33,779 nt of DNA from the IMG/VR virus record IMGVR_UViG_3300034198_002789, positions 1-33,779 of that record. One strand, 5' to 3'. A program made the position numbers and the translations under genes. Each line of letters opens with the position of its first letter. The stretch's first letter is position 1. This DNA is from a virus. Positions 23,973 through 33,299 of this stretch are shown piece after piece. The notes beneath the pieces are model-generated. The model worked only from the letters and a program-made list of their open reading frames with translations. It had not been told where the DNA came from and made no database searches.

Positions 23973-26900
23973 TTAAATTACCCCACTTAAATTAGGTAAC
24001 GTCGGATTAGGGTTATTTGTGGATTCACTATTGGCAAAAGCTGAACTTATAATACCATTTAAAGTAGTAAGATATGCTGGATATTCTGAAGTAATTAACG
24101 CCCAACAATTTTTAATCTGAGCATACCAGTTAAAAATTGCAGTATCATATTTAGCCCAATCTATTTTATCTAATACGTTTTGAGTTGAACTTACTTCAGG
24201 GTCTACAGAAGCACCAGCTTTGTAATAACAGGAACCACTTAAGAATCCTGGTCCCCTTAAGTAATAACAAGCTGGTTTCTGGCAAGAAGATAGATCTGCT
24301 AAGAATGGCCTAATATATTGTGAAGCAACACTGTAAGGTTGTGTATACCCATAATATTGAGTTCCTGATAAGTATTTTGGAGTTCCTATAATTGGGTTTA
24401 CACTTGATACAGAAGATTTTATATTTGATTGTGGAGCAAAAGGTTCGTAAGATTTTAATAAATTTTGTAAATTTATTCCCGATACTATTGTGGGATATGT
24501 AACTGGATTTATAGAATCATTAAAAGATGATATAGGTAATGCTCTTTGTAATTCTTCTAGTAAGTTTATTTTAAAATAACAAAGTTTATCTCTTAAATAA
24601 TCCCCAGGTCTTGCTGATAAGTAAACTGAATTTAAAAAACTAAAAACAGTATTATCTAATGCATAGTTTGAGAAAGATGCATGTCCTGTATTAAAATACT
24701 TATCTATTGAAATTAAAAATTCTGAAGAATTATTTTTTGTAATATCATTTTTATCTATGTAATAATTTTTATTTGATATGTCATACCCTAACGACTTTGC
24801 GTAATCAGAGTTACCAAAAGGAGCATATTTAGTTCCAATAGGTAATGGGGTACCAGGATAGGGATTAAATGAAGTGTCTATACTATTTAAATGCGGCAAA
24901 GCATAAAACATAGTTTGCATATACTCAAAAAAGTCTTCCCCTTCAGTTCCCCATTGAGAAAGTCTGGTCATCGAAGAAGCTGAATATGTCGCATTAGCTA
25001 GTGTATTTAATTCATAATTAGTTTTTTCAGTAATGGTATTTGGGAATAATACACTTTGTATCTTTTTTCTTCCATAAGTATTAGGATCTAAACTCTTCAG
25101 ATCGGATAATGCTTTTAGTTGTAAAGCAGATACATATCGTGCATCACGGGCAGTTCCGTCTGCATAAAAGATACCCCTACTTAAATTATTTGGTTTGATA
25201 CTTATATTTCTATCAATCATTGAATCAGTTATAAATCCAACCTGAAGAGAACTAAATGAAGATACTTCAGTATGCAAATGATTTAACTTTGATGCTAACG
25301 TTGCATCAATTACCATTAGTGGTTTATTTACAGAAACACAAGCTGATAATGCATCTAAATAATTTACTAGCCTATCAATAAATCCACCATTAGATCCTTT
25401 ATAACAAATATAATCTAATTGATTGTATATTGAAGATATTGGATAAGTAGAAATTCCTTGCACTGGTAAAGCTTTAATTAAGTTTGCAGTGCTACTTGCA
25501 ATATACATTAAAGAGCTAGATGAATAATTAATATTATCTCCACCACCTTTAAAAGTTACAATAGATGATGGCGGGTCGTAAGTAAGGATATTAGGATCTG
25601 GGTCTCCTAGGGTTGACACGCTAGGAACATAGCTACCTAAAGCAGATATGTAATTTCTAATTCCTGAATAGTAATTACCCGCATAACGACTATCAGGTAA
25701 TACTGTTATCATCCTTGAATTTTCAGATCCTATTTTTCTTACTTTAAAATAATTTCTTATACCTTCAATTAATCTTCTATAATTTTTTCCAACTCTTTCA
25801 CAAATTTGAGGAACTGATTCTCCCCCTGTATCAGGATTATTTGTTCCTAAGAAAATTAAACCAGCCCTAAAAACTATTCTATTTTTTCCATATTGTTTTT
25901 CTAAAACATCAATACTACTTCCTAACCAATTTATAAATTTGTAATAAATTTTGTCATTGTAAGTATCCCAGTCATTTATAGAAGTTGCGTAAATATAAGG
26001 ATCTGCAACACTAGCATACGTTAAAGGAGTAGAAGCGGGAGCTGCCCCATCTTTCCCCATCTTTACAATAAATGCTGGCCGTCCATGGAACGTTTTTAAA
26101 TCTTTTCCAAATAATATTTCAGTTCCAAATCCTACACCACGTATTCCTAATACTGGACTAGTATTTTCTTCTACAATTAATTGCTCAAACTTAGGCACAG
26201 TTAAAGTAGTTCTATCTCCAATTACAGATATATTTTGAAATTGCCCTGTGGCATCTCTTGACCAAAATGATGCGCTGGGTTGGAATATATAGACATCCTC
26301 TACTGCACCAGCCGTGTAGCCCATACCTGTAACTTGAAGTATGTTACCTCCACCTCTAGCATGTTCATCGCCAATAATAAAATACAAATCTATTGGACTA
26401 AGTGTTGCAGTTACAGGCACTGATACTTTCTTAAATGATGTTGTCACATTTTGATGTGCTGGTATCAAAGAATTTGTCTTTGATATTGCAGAGGCCAAGA
26501 AATTATATGCACTAACATCGGCAGGATTCAATACGGAATCGAATCCAACGTTAGCCATTACTTCCCAAGTTAAAGTAGACTTATATCCCGATAATGCCTC
26601 TACAACATCTTCAATATATGTATTGCCACTAACAACCATTGACGATGGGTGTCTAGTTAAGAAGTGGTCATTGTAAACTGTTGGACATCTTTGATAGTGA
26701 TGCAAACCATTAATCATTGCATCTTCTAAGTTCTGAGGATCATATCCACCTATCTCATGGTATCTACCTTTGGTATCTTTTCCTGGGAAGTCATCTGGGG
26801 TATCTGCTTCAAATAAAACCCACTGCACATACATCTTATTATCCTGTGCGAGCCTTCCCATGGTCTTAATTCTTTGAATAAACTTATCACCCATGGAAGC

Positions 26901-27176
26901 CCAGCAGTATAAATCAAGATGAATTCTTAGTAAGTTAATCCCGGCAGACTTCAATAGTCTAATTTGATCCGACACTTCCTTTTCGTTAAAGTGAACCCAA
27001 GTAGAAATTCTGGTTGATCCATTAAACATCAAAGCAGCAGAATCCATACTAGAAGTTAATCCCTGAAATAGGTTTCTTACAGTCGTTGGAATATGTCCAG
27101 ACTTTTCCCAAGTGCTTTCATAGGTTGGGAAGAAGTCTGCCCCTCTACAATTTATAAAGTAATGTCGGTCACTCAT
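23973..27176 (-). CDS. Glycoside-hydrolase-like (GH5-type TIM barrel) virion protein, probably inactive
   Basis: A 1067-aa virion protein. Its first 690 residues read like a GH5-type (clan GH-A) barrel with insertions. Residues 70-92 (QIRLLKSAGINLLRIHLDLY) match the N-(V/L)-(V/L)-R-(I/L) strand. Residues 113-125 (NKMYVQWVLFEAD) match the next strand. TLTWEVMANVGF (201-212) aligns with the W-E-I-M-N-E-P motif, with Ala-Asn in place of Asn-Glu, so the acid/base Glu is missing. QLDYICYKGS (586-595) resembles the D-(V/F)-(V/I)-x-(H/F)-x-Y strand, and VNKPLMVIDATL (616-627) aligns with K-P-(V/L)-x-(I/V)-x-E, with Asp624 for the nucleophile Glu. Residues about 690-1067 are Asn/Ser/Tyr-rich with five Cys near 965-990. 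I infer a sugar-binding baseplate protein derived from a glycosidase. The fold needs structural confirmation. It precedes gp25. Confidence 0.68.
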   Translation of the reverse strand: MSDRHYFINCRGADFFPTYESTWEKSGHIPTTVRNLFQGLTSSMDSAALMFNGSTRISTWVHFNEKEVSDQIRLLKSAGINLLRIHLDLYCWASMGDKFIQRIKTMGRLAQDNKMYVQWVLFEADTPDDFPGKDTKGRYHEIGGYDPQNLEDAMINGLHHYQRCPTVYNDHFLTRHPSSMVVSGNTYIEDVVEALSGYKSTLTWEVMANVGFDSVLNPADVSAYNFLASAISKTNSLIPAHQNVTTSFKKVSVPVTATLSPIDLYFIIGDEHARGGGNILQVTGMGYTAGAVEDVYIFQPSASFWSRDATGQFQNISVIGDRTTLTVPKFEQLIVEENTSPVLGIRGVGFGTEILFGKDLKTFHGRPAFIVKMGKDGAAPASTPLTYASVADPYIYATSINDWDTYNDKIYYKFINWLGSSIDVLEKQYGKNRIVFRAGLIFLGTNNPDTGGESVPQICERVGKNYRRLIEGIRNYFKVRKIGSENSRMITVLPDSRYAGNYYSGIRNYISALGSYVPSVSTLGDPDPNILTYDPPSSIVTFKGGGDNINYSSSSLMYIASSTANLIKALPVQGISTYPISSIYNQLDYICYKGSNGGFIDRLVNYLDALSACVSVNKPLMVIDATLASKLNHLHTEVSSFSSLQVGFITDSMIDRNISIKPNNLSRGIFYADGTARDARYVSALQLKALSDLKSLDPNTYGRKKIQSVLFPNTITEKTNYELNTLANATYSASSMTRLSQWGTEGEDFFEYMQTMFYALPHLNSIDTSFNPYPGTPLPIGTKYAPFGNSDYAKSLGYDISNKNYYIDKNDITKNNSSEFLISIDKYFNTGHASFSNYALDNTVFSFLNSVYLSARPGDYLRDKLCYFKINLLEELQRALPISSFNDSINPVTYPTIVSGINLQNLLKSYEPFAPQSNIKSSVSSVNPIIGTPKYLSGTQYYGYTQPYSVASQYIRPFLADLSSCQKPACYYLRGPGFLSGSCYYKAGASVDPEVSSTQNVLDKIDWAKYDTAIFNWYAQIKNCWALITSEYPAYLTTLNGIISSAFANSESTNNPNPTLPNLSGVI

Positions 27177-27177
27177 T

Positions 27178-29247
27178 TTAGATCCCTATCGGATGAACAG
27201 CCTTTACAATAGATTCTGGAACATCAAACACCGGCTTAGTCTTAGCTGCTCCAGATTCTATTAGAATTTTAATTTTCTCTTTAACTTCTAAAGCATTTGC
27301 TCCAAGCACTATCCAATATTGCCAGCCACCCCAACCTGGAATTTTCTTTTGATGATCTCTATTACCCATAGTGATAACTGTTCCAAAGCCGCTGTGCCAA
27401 ATTAAACAATTACCATCAGCACTTGTGTCATAAGCAGAAATACTATTTTTACGACTTGTTAATACTGCTTTAGAGTGTCTCCAATTAAATTCATTAAAAT
27501 CACCTTGAAGTCCATTACCTTTATATATGATATGTCTTTGCCCTTGTCCATATTGTGGTTGAGCATCTTCATCAATATAATAATTATTTAAATCAGTATC
27601 CCCTTTAGCAAGAACACCAAATGCAAATGGGCCTGAGGCAACATATGGTTTATGTTTGCCACCTGGATTTGAAAAACTTGTAGCCCCAGTAGTTTTTTCT
27701 AATATTAAAGCATAATAACAAGCTTTATCTGCTAATTCTTGATTTCCTGTATTAAAGCCATTAATAAATGGCTCCCAATTAAAAAACATTAATCCTGATC
27801 CATTAAAAACATCAGTAGCATTATTTCTAAGCCAAATTCTTCGTCTACCATTTACGGGATCGTCTGCTGGGTTATTAGCTGTCCCATTATCTCCCCAAAT
27901 AGTATCATTATAACCTAAATCATTTCTAAATATATTAGTTGACCATTGCGTAAAAGTGGAATTACTTAAACCTCTCGCTGGGGGTAAGCTATTATTTTCA
28001 GTAAATTCAGAGTAAGTACAATTTCTAAAACAAGAACTAACTGTCGCGCTAAGGTATGGCGCAGCGCCAACAATGGCTGGTCTCCCACCAGAAATTTCTA
28101 AATCAAGATCTAAAAATTCATCTCTGTAATAATTATACAAATAACCTTTATCAAAAATATTAGGAACAATTGGCCCTACATCTCTTTGATATCTAGTTTG
28201 ACCATACTCACCTGATGGGACTACTCGTGGAACATGATGCCACATTTTATGATGTATAACACCCTCTATTCCACTAAAGTTTACAGTAATTTTTTCAAAA
28301 TATCTTTCATGCCTATAAAGGGCTGGATGTGCAAGGTCACCCCCGTGATCTCCTGCATTTATAGTTCCATCTTCTCCACCTTTGTATGATATAAAATCAA
28401 ATGGTATTATACACGATTCAAATGCAGCAGATGCTACATTATTTGGAGCTAATCCTTGAGTATAATTCCTATAAATTGTTGGCGATTGAGACCAACTAGC
28501 ATCTGGATACCATTTTATACCCTTGTAAGGCGCATCAGTAGATTCCGGTCTAAATGATCCAGCTACACCACCTCTAGTTTGGTTTGATCTAAAGTTTTTA
28601 ATTTTTTCTGCTGGATCATCAAGAATTTCTCCTCTAAAATTAATAGTATATTTTGTTACACTAGAAAATGCTGATACATCTTGAGGATTTCCTGGGCGAT
28701 ATATATTTACCCCTTTAATTGGTGCATTACTAAATTCCATACACCATTCGGCAACGTTGGTACCCATACCTGTGTCAGCGCCACCTTTACCTAAGATATA
28801 ACAAGAAGTATCTAAGCTTGGTATCTTATAAATAAATTGCTGAACATATCCGGGGCGTTTACTAAATAATGCTACAATAGTGCTACTGGCCCCTGTGGAA
28901 GACACATGCTCCACATTCTCTATAATCTCATAATTAATTTGACTTGCGCCTAACCCACTCGTTCCGCTGACTGGCCTGTAAGCGCCCATTTCCGTATTTA
29001 ATTGGCTAAATCTACTTTTATCCCAGTTATAATTTGCCCAATAATCAGGTCTTTCAAATAATGGATTTTTTGCGGGTATAATTTTATTATTTTTTACACT
29101 TAAATTTTTCTGTAAGTCTTGAGCACTTAAACAAAATCCCTCAGGAATAGAACTAAAATTATCTACTTTACCTTGATCAATAATATTAACAATTACAAAT
29201 GATCCTGTATTATTAATTCCAGAAAAAACAGTAGGTTGAATTGCCAT
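27178..29247 (-). CDS. Large virion protein, unrecognised family
   Basis: A 689-aa protein that I cannot place in a known family. It is rich in Asn, Gly, Asp, Tyr and Trp, the composition of extracellular beta-rich or lectin-like proteins, and has no signal peptide or membrane segment. Residues 300-338 contain a striking cluster of acids and histidines: D300, H301, D304, H307, H313, then IHHKMWHHVP with H332, H333, H337 and H338, a candidate metal site. A second notable part is near the C-terminus: DGNCLIWHSGFGTVITMG then GWGGWQYWIVLG. Cysteines are scattered (about ten) and could be structural. It is flanked by one-base gaps to the LamG-type and glycosidase-like genes, so it belongs to the same transcript and probably to the same baseplate or fibre assembly. 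A glycan-binding or fibre role is inference. Confidence 0.65.
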   Translation of the reverse strand: MAIQPTVFSGINNTGSFVIVNIIDQGKVDNFSSIPEGFCLSAQDLQKNLSVKNNKIIPAKNPLFERPDYWANYNWDKSRFSQLNTEMGAYRPVSGTSGLGASQINYEIIENVEHVSSTGASSTIVALFSKRPGYVQQFIYKIPSLDTSCYILGKGGADTGMGTNVAEWCMEFSNAPIKGVNIYRPGNPQDVSAFSSVTKYTINFRGEILDDPAEKIKNFRSNQTRGGVAGSFRPESTDAPYKGIKWYPDASWSQSPTIYRNYTQGLAPNNVASAAFESCIIPFDFISYKGGEDGTINAGDHGGDLAHPALYRHERYFEKITVNFSGIEGVIHHKMWHHVPRVVPSGEYGQTRYQRDVGPIVPNIFDKGYLYNYYRDEFLDLDLEISGGRPAIVGAAPYLSATVSSCFRNCTYSEFTENNSLPPARGLSNSTFTQWSTNIFRNDLGYNDTIWGDNGTANNPADDPVNGRRRIWLRNNATDVFNGSGLMFFNWEPFINGFNTGNQELADKACYYALILEKTTGATSFSNPGGKHKPYVASGPFAFGVLAKGDTDLNNYYIDEDAQPQYGQGQRHIIYKGNGLQGDFNEFNWRHSKAVLTSRKNSISAYDTSADGNCLIWHSGFGTVITMGNRDHQKKIPGWGGWQYWIVLGANALEVKEKIKILIESGAAKTKPVFDVPESIVKAVHPIGI

Positions 29248-29248
29248 A

Positions 29249-31945
29249 TTATAAACTCACTATATCTTCCCATCCAAGGGTTAAAGTATCTATGTTCTTG
29301 AAGAAGTTTTTCTGAGTTTTATAATTGCTTAACACTTGTGATGGTGTAAGTGGTTTAGAATAGAATTTTAAACTACCTAAATAACCCTTCAAGCCACTAA
29401 TCAAACCTCCATAAGTTCCACCCATGAAGTTCCCTTTATTGTAAAGTCCATCTGTATATCCTCCACCAACTACCCAAGGAGTAAAGAAGGTGTCGAGTTT
29501 TGGACCATACTTCAATGAGTTTGGAGCTAATGGACCGACAGAAGTAGTATTATATTCAAAACTATTGCCTACCTTAAAGGTGGGTAGCTCAGGCATCCTG
29601 TATTTAGGTATTCCAAATACGTAGGATATACTTGACGTAGCTATCTTATTCCCATCCAAATAGAAATTAATTTCATCCATCTTTGGATCAAATGTAACAG
29701 CCACATGACAGAAATCATATTGACATGCTGACAATGAAGCTCCATTTATCACTTGATTTATAGGGACAATCATTGAGTGGTAGCTTGTGTTGGTGGTGCA
29801 CCCATCACTATCAAAATATGATCTATTTATTAATCCAGCAGATGAAGCCGTAATTGATTGCGTTGGGGCTAAGAAAAATACCGTTTCCGTAGCTGGATTA
29901 TCATCATTATTATTAGATGCTGGTAATGAACTTACAATTCTTCTATCTCTGGTGAAGCCCATCATAAATCCGCGGACGTTTGTTCCGTTAGTATTTACAG
30001 GTGCATACTCAGTGTCTGTGTTTGTTCCAGTTCCAATGTATCCAACATTTTCATTCGATAGTATAAGTCTGTATAATCCTGATACGCTACCAATGTCATA
30101 CCCCGTAGATATTGAATCTAAGTTTGGAACGTGAGTCCAGAAATCAATCGTAGCTCCGTCTGGGTTATATAGAAGATCGTTGAATTCTTTTGAACTTGGT
30201 AATCTTAAGAAACTTCCTAAAGCAGATGGCGCTGTAGGATTGGTTTGTGAGTGTTTAGTAATGCCCTCAAAGTATGGGATGCCAAGGCCCCTAGAGAATA
30301 CTGACCCTGAATCTTTGGTTACTAGCTGCGCATACAAAGCATCTGTAATTGATGCTGAATTTCTAGTTGTAAATAAAGTTGATGATGGGTCTTGGTAGTC
30401 AGTCTCTAAGAAATTATACATGGCAAACAAGCCATCAGTTGTTAGAGAGTTTTCAGTCTGTAAAATTACTGCATCCGTAGACGATACGCTGCTACCATCA
30501 AATATGATTGCACCGGCACCATCCTCTGCAATGATAAGATGCTCTAGGGTTGAATTCTTATTATGAACTTTAAAGTTGGTCGTTGTTAGTTTAGTTTGAA
30601 TTGGAGATACTACCCCTGAAATATCAACCTGGCTAAATAACAATGCTTTTTGCTTCTGAACATCTAGGCTTATATTCAAACCACCCAGGTATGAGAAGTC
30701 GTTGATTGGAACTTCACCTGGATTATATCTTATTCTAGTTCCATAGAGGACAGGCAACACAACTGCAAGTTCAATCTGCTTCTTTCTCTTATTTATCTTA
30801 TCAGTAAACTGAGCATTCTCAGATATCATTGATTGCTTGAAATTCAATATAATTGAGGTTGGTGCTGAGTCTAATTCAAGGTCACTAAGTTGACCAGACA
30901 GATCATACATTCTCTTATTTCTATTCCCAATCAGATCTTGTAGGAATCCATCCTTATCGTAGTAATTTTGAATAGAAACTGTATCATTAATTATCTTAGG
31001 ATCTAATGTAGTATTTATGTAATCCTTTAGATCATTAATTGAAACACCTTTACCTCTTCCACCTACGTTTGGATTCTGTATAAACTTCCATCTCTCAGAA
31101 GCTGCAATTTCATTTTGTTTAGCTTTTACGTAGGTTAGTGCAGGAGAGATACCACTTGATTGTGAATCAAAATACAATCCGTCATTCGATAGTATGAACT
31201 GGCCTTGCGTTGATTTTGGAGGTCCATAAACCAGTCTGAATATCTCCTTCTCTGCCTCTTGAGCCGCAACACAATACTGCTCAAAGATCGTTCCCTGGAG
31301 GTATTGGCAGGCTTCAGAGTTGAACTGTGGGACACTAGTGGGGTTCCTTTGTCTTTCGGCTATGATACCCGTAATAGCATTAATTTGATCTGTAGCATCA
31401 CTTATAAAATTAGTAGCAGCCTCAACCTGTAATTTCTGCACAGCAAAGTTTTCATCTATAAAGTTTTGGAATGCTTCAGGATCAGTTGGTATGTTATCTG
31501 AAATTGAATGCTTGCTCTTTAAAAAGTTTTTAAAGTTATCTATACATTCTTTAATAGATTCAATTTCAGCAACCAAAGCTTGGTAATTAGCGTAAATATT
31601 ACCTAAAGCATTTGCAGCTTCCGTTAATGCTCCAATAGCCGCAATGATAGCCCCTAACGCACCACCTAAGCCATATTTAAAAAAGCCTGATACAAACGAA
31701 AATAGACCTTCAGTTGTAAGCCATTCAATTAATCCAAATAGATTTCTTAACTCTTGAAATACTGCTTTTATAATTGAATCTGCTAATTCAATACCTGCTT
31801 CCAACATGGATAGCATCAATGCCAATACTGGGGTTGGAAGCAGTGATAACACTCTGAGTCCAAGGTTCATGATACAGCTAGGGACACCGAATGCCGCTCC
31901 GGTGGAGGTTCCCATGCTCATAAATGTGTCTATATTAAATACCAT
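29249..31945 (-). CDS. Virion protein with hydrophobic N-terminus and LamG-like C-terminal domain
   Basis: An 898-aa virion protein with a two-part layout. The N-terminus has two long hydrophobic segments, residues 29-48 (RVLSLLPTPVLALMLSML) and 81-115 (GLGGALGAIIAAIGAL inside), joined by an amphipathic part and followed by a probable coiled coil at about 118-145 (YQALVAEIESIKECIDNFKN). Residues about 500-890 look like a laminin-G/concanavalin-type beta-sandwich: ATIDFWTHVPN, then FCHVAVTFDPKMDEINFYLD with GNKIA, and GYLGSLKFYSKPLTPSQVLS, the usual end of such domains. LamG folds bind sugars or proteins. The gene starts two bases after the spike gene stop, which suggests a place near the spike. 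Proteins of this type with N-terminal M-G-T-x-T-G-A-x-F-G-x-P-S-C occur, as far as I recall, in marine T4-like phages; that memory is unverified. Confidence 0.72.
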   Translation of the reverse strand: MVFNIDTFMSMGTSTGAAFGVPSCIMNLGLRVLSLLPTPVLALMLSMLEAGIELADSIIKAVFQELRNLFGLIEWLTTEGLFSFVSGFFKYGLGGALGAIIAAIGALTEAANALGNIYANYQALVAEIESIKECIDNFKNFLKSKHSISDNIPTDPEAFQNFIDENFAVQKLQVEAATNFISDATDQINAITGIIAERQRNPTSVPQFNSEACQYLQGTIFEQYCVAAQEAEKEIFRLVYGPPKSTQGQFILSNDGLYFDSQSSGISPALTYVKAKQNEIAASERWKFIQNPNVGGRGKGVSINDLKDYINTTLDPKIINDTVSIQNYYDKDGFLQDLIGNRNKRMYDLSGQLSDLELDSAPTSIILNFKQSMISENAQFTDKINKRKKQIELAVVLPVLYGTRIRYNPGEVPINDFSYLGGLNISLDVQKQKALLFSQVDISGVVSPIQTKLTTTNFKVHNKNSTLEHLIIAEDGAGAIIFDGSSVSSTDAVILQTENSLTTDGLFAMYNFLETDYQDPSSTLFTTRNSASITDALYAQLVTKDSGSVFSRGLGIPYFEGITKHSQTNPTAPSALGSFLRLPSSKEFNDLLYNPDGATIDFWTHVPNLDSISTGYDIGSVSGLYRLILSNENVGYIGTGTNTDTEYAPVNTNGTNVRGFMMGFTRDRRIVSSLPASNNNDDNPATETVFFLAPTQSITASSAGLINRSYFDSDGCTTNTSYHSMIVPINQVINGASLSACQYDFCHVAVTFDPKMDEINFYLDGNKIATSSISYVFGIPKYRMPELPTFKVGNSFEYNTTSVGPLAPNSLKYGPKLDTFFTPWVVGGGYTDGLYNKGNFMGGTYGGLISGLKGYLGSLKFYSKPLTPSQVLSNYKTQKNFFKNIDTLTLGWEDIVSL

Positions 31946-31947
31946 GA

Positions 31948-33297
31948 TTATTTACCGTATACATTAAATCCTTGTTCTAACACAGTTTTGGGCTGTTGAA
32001 TTGGGGTGCTTACATTTACTATAGTAGCATTGATAGCTGAGTTAAATCCAGGATTTATATAAGTTTTACCAAATGGTGAAACAGCACCTATAGCATCTTG
32101 GCTGGTTGGAGCGTACTGTGTTGGGTTTGTATTTGGTATGAGAGTATAGGTAGTAGTGCTAATTCCAATATTAGTTTCATTAGTTCCAGCGGCATTAAAA
32201 TTATTTGCAGCATGAATATTAATATCTGTATTAGAGCTATTATTCATGCTAACCCCTGCAAATGAGTTTATATTTAGGAGAGCTTTCATATTTATATTAC
32301 CCGCTGAATTAATATTTATGTCCCCAAGCAAAGAAGTTAAATTTAATCCAGATGCCCCTTGTATATTTACTGCCCCTGTGTTGGCGTAAATCATAATATC
32401 TCCATTAGCTTTTAATTGTATCATACCCCGGTCAGTAGACACATAAATGTTACTATTTCCAGGTGCAGTAAAGAATGGATTATCGGTATATATGTTAATG
32501 TCCCGGTATTTACTGACCAAATTAACATTACCGAACTGAAGTAATGGGTTTGGGATGTAAGGTGGGACGGCCTGCCTTGGATATGGGAGGGTGGGTGGTA
32601 TAGGGGCTGGTAGCATACCATACGTCCCAAGAGAGTTATTTTTAAAAGTCATATCGCGCCCATCAACAATACTAACTTTATAATCACCATGCTTCACTAT
32701 ACAGGATTGCGTACTTTCTGATTCCGTTGTAATCGTTCGGGCTGCATACCCTTTATATGAAGATGAACTTATTACTATCCCATCTCTATGTTTATTTTGG
32801 ATTATAATTCCTTGAGCGTCGGGGCTGTTACTAACAACAACCATATTTCCACCTTCGCTCTCTAGTTTAGTTTCTGATACAATCGGCTTTTGAGTTCCTG
32901 CTGCATCTTTTCCATGGAATGAAGTTATGGATAATCCAGCCCCCTGACCATTCTTGAATGTCATTTTTTGAGGCCGGTATGCATCATTGTATAGATTAGG
33001 TTCCATTACTAGAGGTAATGGCTGCCCCATCTTATTTATAGGGACTGCACCATGATCCACTGTATGCTCTACTACAGTAGACATGTAGTAGTATTTATTT
33101 TTAATTTCATCGTGGCATAGTAAAACTTTTGAGTGCAGTGATGGGGGTGAGAACTGACCTTGAAAATAAGGAGAATGATAAGGTGTTGTATAGATTACAC
33201 CTTCTATAGATAAGTCTTCACCTTCTAGTTTAGCATTGAATCTACCTGACTTAGTATCGTCTCTATTACTAGTAACTACTGCTTCAAAAATTCTCAT
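31948..33297 (-). CDS. Baseplate central spike (gp5-like OB-fold plus beta-helix, no lysozyme)
   Basis: A 449-aa spike protein. The start is placed at the ATG ending at 33297 (MRIFEAVVTSN), two bases after the previous stop; a longer frame from TTG at 33354 would overlap the upstream gene and is less likely. Residues 1 to about 85 resemble the OB-fold of T4 gp5: GRFNAKLEGEDLSIEGVIYT, PYFQGQFSPPSLHSKVLLCH and KYYYMSTVVE. Residues about 255-385 have an eight-residue repeat, seen as GDININSA, GNINMKAL, LNINSFAG, VSMNNSSN and TDINIHAA, the octad register of the triple-stranded beta-helix needle in gp5 C-terminal and VgrG spikes. No lysozyme domain lies between the two (T4 gp5 is 575 aa with one). 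It should pierce the outer membrane; a separate tip protein or lysin would be needed elsewhere. Confidence 0.85.
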   Translation of the reverse strand: MRIFEAVVTSNRDDTKSGRFNAKLEGEDLSIEGVIYTTPYHSPYFQGQFSPPSLHSKVLLCHDEIKNKYYYMSTVVEHTVDHGAVPINKMGQPLPLVMEPNLYNDAYRPQKMTFKNGQGAGLSITSFHGKDAAGTQKPIVSETKLESEGGNMVVVSNSPDAQGIIIQNKHRDGIVISSSSYKGYAARTITTESESTQSCIVKHGDYKVSIVDGRDMTFKNNSLGTYGMLPAPIPPTLPYPRQAVPPYIPNPLLQFGNVNLVSKYRDINIYTDNPFFTAPGNSNIYVSTDRGMIQLKANGDIMIYANTGAVNIQGASGLNLTSLLGDININSAGNINMKALLNINSFAGVSMNNSSNTDINIHAANNFNAAGTNETNIGISTTTYTLIPNTNPTQYAPTSQDAIGAVSPFGKTYINPGFNSAINATIVNVSTPIQQPKTVLEQGFNVYGK

Positions 33298-33299
33298 GA

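Noticed and set aside
29787-30134. Plus-strand open frame of 115 codons
   Set aside because: It is wholly inside the 898-aa gene on the other strand and its sequence is a shadow of that gene; no ribosome binding site or family pattern.
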